Assembly: GCA_050249455.1 (NCBI GenBank)
Contig: JBFWQM010000297.1
Location: forward strand, 1-5,823
Origin: JBFWQM01 sp050249455
GTDB lineage: Bacteria > Pseudomonadota > Alphaproteobacteria > MPNO01 > VGEU01
DNA: 5,823 nucleotides
Reading direction: 5' to 3'
Shown here: positions 1 to 4,519 of the stretch, one piece after another
How the letters are laid out: each line of letters begins with the position of its first letter
Numbering within the stretch: position 1 is the first letter of the stretch
Position numbers and translations under genes: made by a program
Notes under the pieces: model-generated
What the model saw: the letters and a program-made list of their open reading frames with translations, nothing else
Database searches by the model: none
Told to the model about the DNA's origin: nothing

Positions 1-36
1 GTCTCGCTCGCGCTGCCGCGGCTGGTGTACGGGTGA
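1..36 (+). CDS. C-terminal tail of an upstream gene (partial)
   Basis: Frame 1 reads VSLALPRLVYG and then a TGA stop at 34-36. The frame is open from the window edge, codon use is GC-rich, and the stop is followed by non-coding DNA, so this is probably the end of a plus-strand gene. A short hydrophobic tail with LPRL resembles the C-termini of some TRAP-transporter large permeases, but eleven residues cannot establish a family. Treat the product as unknown. Confidence 0.4.
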   Translation, partial: VSLALPRLVYG

Positions 37-107
37 CGCGGCACCTGCGGCATGGCGGCCGGCATCCCATGGCGGCGACACCCACTTCACCCGCTCGCTT
101 CGCCCGC

Positions 108-137
108 ACCCTCTCCCCCCTGAAGGGCGGAGAGGGT
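108..137 (+). terminator. Hairpin 1, possible terminator of the upstream gene
   Basis: Arms 108-120 and 125-137 form a 13-base-pair stem with one C-C mismatch (117/128) and a TGAA loop. It is followed by a short pyrimidine-rich tract (TTTCCCTCTTC). It lies about 70 bases after the stop at 36, so it could end that transcript. The T run is only three bases, which makes it a weak intrinsic terminator. It may simply be part of the palindromic repeat. Confidence 0.35.
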
Positions 138-148
138 TTCCCTCTTCT

Positions 149-176
149 CCCTCTCCGCCCCGGGGGGCGGAGAGGG
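149..176. repeat. Hairpin 2, perfect inverted repeat
   Basis: CCCTCTCCGCCC (149-160) pairs perfectly with GGGCGGAGAGGG (165-176), leaving a 4-base loop. No T tract follows, so it is not a standard rho-independent terminator on the plus strand. Its left arm could also pair with the right arm of hairpin 1, and the left arm of hairpin 1 with its right arm. The transcript could therefore fold in mutually exclusive ways. Confidence 0.6.
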
Positions 177-270
177 TCGGGGTGAGGTGGGGCTGCGGCG
201 TTGCCGCAGCAATGCGCGGCCAGCATGACCACGTCCGAAGGCGCCGCGCCTATTCCATAGGCAGCCCCGG

Positions 271-279
271 TGCTATAAC
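271..279 (+). promoter_or_regulatory. Possible extended -10 promoter for the transporter pair
   Basis: TGCTATAAC matches an extended -10 (TG-n-TATAAT) at all but the last base. It is one of the few AT-rich spots in this region and lies 66 bases before the ATG at 346. No good TTGACA-like -35 is found 16-18 bases upstream (TATTCC at 251-256), which extended -10 promoters can tolerate. Position and motif alone support this call. Confidence 0.3.
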
Positions 280-329
280 GCGGCCGTTGCGGGCGGCCCC
301 TGGGGGCGGCCCGTTCCCGCACATCGGAC

Positions 330-333
330 GGAG
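330..333 (+). promoter_or_regulatory. Weak ribosome binding site, first MFS gene
   Basis: GGAG at 330-333 is the best Shine-Dalgarno match before the first transporter gene. It is 12 bases from the ATG at 346, longer than ideal, and still farther from the alternative ATG at 361. This slightly favours 346. A second weak match, GGA at 338-340, sits 5 bases from 346. Confidence 0.35.
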
Positions 334-345
334 CGACGGACGACG

Positions 346-1578
346 ATGGCCGCCCTCGGCATGGCGCTGAGCCGGGACGTGAAGGTGATCGGGCTGGTGT
401 GCGCCGCGCACATGATGAGCCACGTCTACTTCTTCGTCCTGCCGCCCGTCTTCCCGCTGCTGCGCGCCGACCTCGACGTCAGCTACACCCTGCTCGGCCT
501 GTGCATGACCGCGTTCGGGCTGGCCGCCGGACTCGGCCAGACGCCGGTCGGGTTCCTGGTCGACCGCATCGGCGCGCGACCGGTACTGGTCGCGGGCTTC
601 GTGCTGCAGGCCGGCGCGGTGGCGCTGATCGGGCTGATCGACAGCTACTGGCAGCTCCTCGTCCTCTACACCCTGGCCGGCATCGGCCACACCGTGTTCC
701 ACCCGGCGGACTACGCCATCCTCGCCGCCTCGGTGCCCAAGCAGCGGCTCGGCCGCGCCTTCGCCAGCCACTCGGTGGTCGGCACCATCGGCTTCGCGCT
801 GACGCCGGCGCTGATGATCGCCATCGCCGAGCTGTGGCACTGGCGCGCGGCGTTCATGATCGTCGGCGCCGCCGGGCTCGCGGTCGCGGCGGTGCTGTGG
901 GCTCAGGGCAGCCTCCTGGGCGACCACCGCACCACGACGGGCGGCGAGCCGCGCGAGGCGCGACCGCCTGCGACGGTCGGCGACACGGCCCGCCTGCTGC
1001 TGTCGCTGCCGATCCTGATGTGCTTCCTCTACTTCGTGGTGCAGATCAGCGCGGTCGGCGGCATCCGCAGCTTCTTCGTCGCGGCGATGGACGCGCTGTA
1101 CCAGACGCCGCTGGTCACGGTGAACGCGGCGCTGACCGGCCTCCTGGTCGGCACCTCGGCGGGCATGGCGGTGGGCGGCTTCGTCGCCGACCGCTACGGG
1201 CCGTCGATGCGTGTGGCGGCGCTGACCCTGATCCCGGCCGGCGCGCTGATCCTGCTGGTCGGCCTGGTCGCGCTGCCCGACGCAATGCTGTTCGCCGCGA
1301 TGACCCTGTCCGGCTTCCTGCAGGGCATCCTGACCCCGTCGCGCGACCTCCTGCTGCGGTCGGTGACGCCGGACGGCTCGATGGGGCGGGTGATCGGCTT
1401 CACCTCGAGCGGCGCCAACCTGGGCGCCGGGCTGATCCCGCTGCTGTTCGGCTGGATGCTCGACCACGGCGAGCCGGCGCTGGTGTTCTGGGTCACCGCG
1501 GCGCTCGTCGCGGTCGCGTTCGTCACCTTCGTCGCGGTCAAGGGACGCTTCGCGCCGGCCGCGGGCGGGCGCGGCTGA
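346..1578 (+). CDS. MFS transporter, first of a tandem pair
   Basis: The 410-residue product is an inner-membrane protein of about 12 hydrophobic segments, the usual size for a major facilitator superfamily carrier. The family signature motif A is clear after TM2 (GFLVDRIGAR, residues 69-78), with its second-half counterpart GGFVADRYGPS at 277-287. This fits two six-helix halves joined by a polar loop at about 189-215. TM1 has HxxxH (H22, H26) and TM4 contains HPAD (119-122). Both are conserved in the neighbouring paralogue and could line the transport path. Another conserved polar spot is RD at 333-334. The substrate is not recognisable. MFS carriers normally use the proton gradient, and import versus export cannot be told. 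The start could also be the in-frame ATG at 361, which would give a tail closer in length to the paralogue's. The stop overlaps the next gene's ATG. Confidence 0.9.
   Translation: MAALGMALSRDVKVIGLVCAAHMMSHVYFFVLPPVFPLLRADLDVSYTLLGLCMTAFGLAAGLGQTPVGFLVDRIGARPVLVAGFVLQAGAVALIGLIDSYWQLLVLYTLAGIGHTVFHPADYAILAASVPKQRLGRAFASHSVVGTIGFALTPALMIAIAELWHWRAAFMIVGAAGLAVAAVLWAQGSLLGDHRTTTGGEPREARPPATVGDTARLLLSLPILMCFLYFVVQISAVGGIRSFFVAAMDALYQTPLVTVNAALTGLLVGTSAGMAVGGFVADRYGPSMRVAALTLIPAGALILLVGLVALPDAMLFAAMTLSGFLQGILTPSRDLLLRSVTPDGSMGRVIGFTSSGANLGAGLIPLLFGWMLDHGEPALVFWVTAALVAVAFVTFVAVKGRFAPAAGGRG
550..578 (+). repeat. 29-base direct repeat, copy 1 (MFS motif A)
   Basis: This stretch encodes most of motif A and is identical to 1776-1804 in the second transporter gene. 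It reflects the tandem duplication and motif conservation. Two identical 29-base tracts 1,226 bases apart could also serve as a recombination point that would fuse the two genes in frame. Confidence 0.85.
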
Positions 1579-2783
1579 TGGCGGCGATCGCGGGCGGCGG
1601 CGGCACCCGGGTCATCGGGCTCATCAGCGTCGCCCACTTCATGAGCCACGTCTTCAACTACTGCCTGCCGCCGCTCTTCCCGCTGCTGAAGGAGGAGTTC
1701 GCCACCAGCTACGCCGCGCTCGGCCTCGCCATGACCGGGTTCGCGGTCGCCTACGGCCTGGGGCAGACGCCGGCCGGGTTCCTGGTCGACCGCATCGGCG
1801 CGCGGCGGGTGCTGCTGGCGGGCCTGGTCGTGCAGTCGGCGGCGGTCGCGCTGATCGCGATCGCCGAGAGCTACCTCGCCCTCCTGTGCCTGTTCACCGT
1901 CGCCGGGCTGGCGCACGCGGTCTACCACCCGGCCGACTACGCGATCCTGTCCAACGCCGTGGCGCGCGACCGGCTGGGCCGCGCGTTCAGCTTCCACAGC
2001 TTCACCGGCAACGTCGGGACCGCTGCGGTGCCGATGATCATGGTGTTCCTGGCCGCCGCGCTGTCGTGGCGCGCGGCGTTCGCCATCCTGGGGCTGACCG
2101 GGCTCGCGGTCGCGGCCCTGGTGTGGCTGCAGGGCAGCGCGTTCGCGGAGGGGACCGCCGCGGAACGCAAGGCGCGCAAGGCCGGGGCGCAGCCCAGCTT
2201 GCGCGACAGCCTCCTCCTCCTGACCTCGCTGCCGATCGTGCTGTGCTTCGTCTTCTACGTGGTGATGAACATGGCGTTCGGCGGCGTGCGCAACTTCGCC
2301 GCCGCGGCGCTGATCGACATGTCGGGGCTGACGCTTGCGCTCGCGAACGCGGCGCTGACCGGGTTCCTGATCGGCATCTCGGCCGGCACGCTGGTCGGCG
2401 GCTTCATCGCCGACCGCTGGGGCTCGCGGCTCTCCACCGCCGCGATCGGGCTCCTGGTCGCGGGCGGGCTCAACGTGCTGGTGGGCAGCGTGTCGCTGCC
2501 GGTGGTGGCGCTGATCGCGGTGCTGACCGCCTCCGGCCTCGCGCGCGGCACCATCCAGGCGACCCGCGACCTGATGGTGTTCTCGATGACCCCGGAGGGC
2601 CAGCACGGCAAGGTGTTCGCCTTCGTCTCCACCGGCGCCGCGGTGGGCGCCGCCGTGACGCCGATCATCTTCGGCTGGATCCTCGACCTCGGCGACCCGC
2701 GCTGGGTGTTCTGGATCTCCGGCATCATGGTGATTGCCGGCATCGCCACCTTCGCCGGCGTCCGCCGCGCCGCCGTGCGCTGA
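1578..2783 (+). CDS. MFS transporter, second of a tandem pair
   Basis: The 401-residue product is a second 12-helix major facilitator. It aligns without gaps to its upstream neighbour for 176 residues (residues 12-187) at about 59% identity by hand count, so the two arose by tandem duplication. It keeps motif A (GFLVDRIGAR, 67-76), the second-half motif GGFIADRWGSR (274-284), HxxxH in TM1 (H20, H24), HPAD in TM4 (117-120) and RD at 330-331. The central loop (about 188-210) is more basic than in the paralogue and only one residue different in spacing. The ATG overlaps the upstream TGA by one base (TGATG), with no good Shine-Dalgarno, so translation is probably coupled. The frame stays open far upstream (from about 399), but that part is out of frame with the real first gene and has no membrane character. 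Substrate unknown; the pair could be two separate carriers or a heteromer. Confidence 0.9.
   Translation: MAAIAGGGGTRVIGLISVAHFMSHVFNYCLPPLFPLLKEEFATSYAALGLAMTGFAVAYGLGQTPAGFLVDRIGARRVLLAGLVVQSAAVALIAIAESYLALLCLFTVAGLAHAVYHPADYAILSNAVARDRLGRAFSFHSFTGNVGTAAVPMIMVFLAAALSWRAAFAILGLTGLAVAALVWLQGSAFAEGTAAERKARKAGAQPSLRDSLLLLTSLPIVLCFVFYVVMNMAFGGVRNFAAAALIDMSGLTLALANAALTGFLIGISAGTLVGGFIADRWGSRLSTAAIGLLVAGGLNVLVGSVSLPVVALIAVLTASGLARGTIQATRDLMVFSMTPEGQHGKVFAFVSTGAAVGAAVTPIIFGWILDLGDPRWVFWISGIMVIAGIATFAGVRRAAVR
1776..1804 (+). repeat. 29-base direct repeat, copy 2 (MFS motif A)
   Basis: This is the second copy of the identical 29-base tract found at 550-578, at the same motif A position of the second transporter gene. 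Confidence 0.85.
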
Positions 2784-2792
2784 GGCGCCCGC

Positions 2793-4262
2793 CTACTTCG
2801 ACAGGCGCAGCTCCGACAGCCCGTTGGCGACCTCGGTGAACACCGCCTCCAGCGCCGCCGCATCGGGCGCATACTTGTAATAGGTGTCGTCCGGGTCGGA
2901 CGCGATGCCCTTCATCAGGTTCTGCTGCGTCAGGGTCGGCGCGTCGCCGAACTGGATGGCGTAGATCTTGATGCCGCCAGCCTTGATGTTGTTGGCGATG
3001 GTCTGAGCGCGGGTATTCAAGGTGCTTTCGCTGAACACCCTCTTGTACGCGTCACCATATTGCCTGTAGTTCTCGCCATCGGTCAGGAAAACGATGGCTT
3101 GAATTCGCTTGCCCTGCGGATTGGCGTCCGCCTCGCTGAAGGGGGCCTCTGGCGTGATCACGTGCCAAGCCCAATAGAGACCCTGAGGAAGATTCGTATA
3201 ACTGTTCTGTTCTGAGCTCAAGACCGTAAGTTGGTTTATTGCCTGGGTGATCGTTGACTTGACGTTTGTAAGCCGCGTGATGCCACGGTTATAGCATGGC
3301 GTGCATTCCGTATTTCCATTATCGTAAAATGGCGCATTGCATTCTGAACTTCCACTTACGACTTCTCCTTCAGAGAGAACCGGCTCAAAACCCTTCCAAG
3401 CGCCCCAGCTCCCCGAATTTTCCCCCATTATAGTATCGGCGTGACCTGCATGAGAAGAATTAGTTCTCTGATCCCAGTACACTCGCGCATATACGCACCC
3501 TTTCCACGCGCTTGTCGGCGCTGACAGAAGCGGAATACCCGGCGCATTGTTTGCATAGTATAGTTTAGTTTGAGATGGCGACCCTGCTTTGGCAGGATTT
3601 TTAAAAGACGTAACCGTTGGCTGTGTATAGGACGTAAAGGACTGTCCGTTATTCGTGATATTTACCTTAGCTGTCCACGGAACGAGCGCGATTTTAAGGA
3701 GGTCCTTGGTTTCATCCTCGCCATATAGGATGTTCACCAGCGTGTTCGCGGCAGTCCGTGCCGCGGCGATACGCGTCGTGCTGCCGGCGCTCTGGTTCAT
3801 CGAGGTCGACAGGTCGATCGACAGCACGACGTCGAGATAGGCAGTCTGCCGCGTCACCTGGTTGGATGCGGACACAGTGATGCTGTTGATGCCGGCGATG
3901 CGCATGAACGTCGTCGGCAGCGTGGCGCTGGCCGACAGGTCCAGGCGGTCGCCGCCGGCGTCCTTCGACGTCTGGATGTCGATCGGCGTGAGCGTCGCAT
4001 CCATGTAGCCGTCCGGAAAGTTGGCGGAGAAGTATTTCTGGATGTCGGCGTCCCGGGTGTCCTCGAAGAACACCCGCCCGCCGGCCAGCGCCGCGGCGTC
4101 GAGCGCCTGCGCCAGGCGGGCCCTGACGAAATAGCCGCGGGCCGTGTCGGTCGCGATGCCGACGAAGCCGACCAGGGCGACGATGGCGAACGCCGCGAGC
4201 GGCGAGACGGCGCCGCCGCGGTCGGCGGGCAGGCGGCGGAGCATGCGGGTCTGGATGGACAT
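2793..4262 (-). CDS. TadG-like membrane-anchored vWA domain protein
   Basis: The 489-residue product has the architecture of TadG-like proteins of Flp/Tad pilus loci. A short basic N-terminus is followed by DRGGAVSPLAAFAIVAL (14-30), one membrane helix (about 18-38), then D39 and the LxQALDAAALAGG signature (50-62) of the Tad domain. A vWA domain starts near 143, with MIDAS metal-site residues D150-L-S152-T-S154, T356 and LTDGEN (D395). A canonical C-terminal end follows (IKIYAIQFGD, then YYKYAPDAAALEAVF). The spacing from D150 to T356 is far longer than usual for vWA, showing an insertion at about 203-350 with Cys 256, 308, 320 and 323 (CTPC). The bulk is expected in the periplasm or outside. 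ATG at 4262 is preceded by AGGA (4268-4271) five bases away; an ATG at 4244 is also possible. The middle of the gene is unusually AT-rich. The stop is 9 bases from the converging transporter. Its paralogue starts divergently at 4520. Confidence 0.88.
   Translation of the reverse strand: MSIQTRMLRRLPADRGGAVSPLAAFAIVALVGFVGIATDTARGYFVRARLAQALDAAALAGGRVFFEDTRDADIQKYFSANFPDGYMDATLTPIDIQTSKDAGGDRLDLSASATLPTTFMRIAGINSITVSASNQVTRQTAYLDVVLSIDLSTSMNQSAGSTTRIAAARTAANTLVNILYGEDETKDLLKIALVPWTAKVNITNNGQSFTSYTQPTVTSFKNPAKAGSPSQTKLYYANNAPGIPLLSAPTSAWKGCVYARVYWDQRTNSSHAGHADTIMGENSGSWGAWKGFEPVLSEGEVVSGSSECNAPFYDNGNTECTPCYNRGITRLTNVKSTITQAINQLTVLSSEQNSYTNLPQGLYWAWHVITPEAPFSEADANPQGKRIQAIVFLTDGENYRQYGDAYKRVFSESTLNTRAQTIANNIKAGGIKIYAIQFGDAPTLTQQNLMKGIASDPDDTYYKYAPDAAALEAVFTEVANGLSELRLSK
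3020..3725. other. Low-GC island inside the vWA gene
   Basis: Sampled 60-base rows here have low GC by hand count: 25/60 at 3181-3240, 28/60 at 3421-3480, 27/60 at 3541-3600 and 25/60 at 3601-3660. Flanking rows of the same gene reach 36/60 (3961-4020) and 48/60 (4081-4140), and a matching row of the paralogue has 42/60 (5281-5340). Codons shift to A/T third positions (AAT, AAA, ACA, TTT, GTT). The reading frame is uninterrupted. The island covers about residues 180-415, most of the vWA domain and its insertion. Edges are approximate. Confidence 0.8.
4078..4111 (-). repeat. 34-base inverted repeat, arm 1 (Tad signature)
   Basis: The reverse complement of this stretch is identical to 4680-4713. 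It encodes the QALDAAALAGG part of the Tad-type N-terminal region in the minus-strand gene. It is the longest perfect match I found between the two vWA genes. Confidence 0.85.
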
Positions 4263-4267
4263 GGCGA

Positions 4268-4271
4268 TCCT
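4268..4271 (-). promoter_or_regulatory. Ribosome binding site, minus-strand vWA gene
   Basis: On the minus strand AGGA lies five bases before the ATG at 4262. This supports 4262 as the start over the internal ATG at 4244, although the spacing is slightly short. Confidence 0.45.
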
Positions 4272-4327
4272 GGACGCAACGCTGTGGCGACAAGCTCCCG
4301 ACCTTGACCAAACAGTCTTGCCAAATC

Positions 4328-4343
4328 GTTAGCGAATATTTAG
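4328..4343. promoter_or_regulatory. CtrA-like box
   Basis: Read on the minus strand this is CTAA-N7-CTAAC, seven of nine positions of the alphaproteobacterial CtrA consensus TTAA-N7-TTAAC with exact half-site spacing. It lies about 65 bases upstream of the minus-strand vWA start and inside the AT-rich core of the divergent region. CtrA controls Flp pilus genes in Caulobacter, so the context is reasonable. It remains a motif match only. Confidence 0.35.
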
Positions 4344-4519
4344 GGAATACGGAATTGTCCGGAGGAGTTAAGTAAAAGCTCCGCTAACCGCCGGCAACCG
4401 GCCGCCGGTTTATGCGGCCTGCCGGATTCCGGACGCCCGATTCACCCCGTTCGTTTACCGCCCGGAAAGGATGGCCGGGCAGCGTGCGGCATTGCCGTCG
4501 CACAGCGTCACCGGGTGTC

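Larger units (their letters stand above)
81..191. repeat. Composite GC-rich palindromic intergenic element
   Basis: The outer arms CCCACTTCACCC (81-92) and GGGTGAGGTGGG (180-191) are complementary apart from one G-T wobble. Between them lie two hairpins made from alternating copies of the same arm, CCCTCTCC or its complement GGAGAGGG, at 108-116, 129-137, 149-156 and 169-177. Mosaic palindromes of this kind are commonly dispersed between genes in GC-rich proteobacteria. A multicopy nature is inferred from that general pattern and cannot be shown from one window. Confidence 0.6.
37..345. other. Intergenic region upstream of the transporter operon
   Basis: I see no convincing gene in this 309-base stretch. 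It holds the composite palindrome at 81-191, a possible promoter at 271-279, and a nine-base direct repeat GGGCGGCCC at 291-299 and 304-312 in the presumed leader of the first transporter gene. Short open frames here have no recognisable protein character. Confidence 0.6.
4263..4519. promoter_or_regulatory. Divergent promoter region between the two vWA genes
   Basis: This 257-base gap separates the start codons of two divergent paralogues, so it should hold both promoters. The part at about 4305-4380 is AT-rich against its surroundings, as expected of promoter DNA. It includes TTGACC (4304-4309), TTGCCA (4318-4323) and a CtrA-like box, but no well-spaced -35/-10 pair is obvious on either strand. 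Other symmetry: AACCGG-CCG-CCGGTT (4396-4410), GTTAGCG (4328-4334) mirrored by CGCTAAC (4382-4388), and GTCCGGA (4357-4363) mirrored by TCCGGAC (4428-4434). Seven-base matches of this kind can occur by chance in a region this size. Confidence 0.6.

Noticed and set aside
81..191. CRISPR array or phage attachment site
   Set aside because: The repeated units are short, alternate in orientation and are unevenly spaced with no unique spacers. No cas gene, tRNA or integrase is present.
250..1467. Long minus-strand open frame opposite the first MFS gene (405 codons)
   Set aside because: The product is dominated by Arg, Gln, Asp, Glu, His and Ala with no domain or membrane pattern, as expected for the antisense of GC-rich coding DNA. 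The plus strand has a clear MFS protein.
399..1577. Upstream extension of the second MFS frame, which would give a 794-residue protein
   Set aside because: This part is the +1 shadow of the first MFS gene: Arg/Pro/Ala-rich without hydrophobic segments. The real start is the ATG at 1578, where the sequence aligns with the start of the paralogue.
1194..2606. Minus-strand open frame opposite both MFS genes (470 codons)
   Set aside because: Low-complexity polar composition, no recognisable fold, and fully overlapped by two well-supported MFS genes.
2776..2792. Shared terminator between the converging genes
   Set aside because: Only nine bases lie between the stops. GGCGCC at 2784-2789 is a six-base palindrome without loop or T tract.
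1886..2839. Plus-strand open frame of 317 codons within the second MFS gene
   Set aside because: Arg/Ala/Gly-rich frame shadow with no domain, running past the true MFS stop into the converging gene.
3020..3725. A mobile element or separate gene inserted in the vWA gene, suggested by low GC
   Set aside because: The vWA frame is continuous and still aligns with the paralogue. No terminal inverted repeats, target duplications or transposase are seen, so homologous replacement is the better reading.
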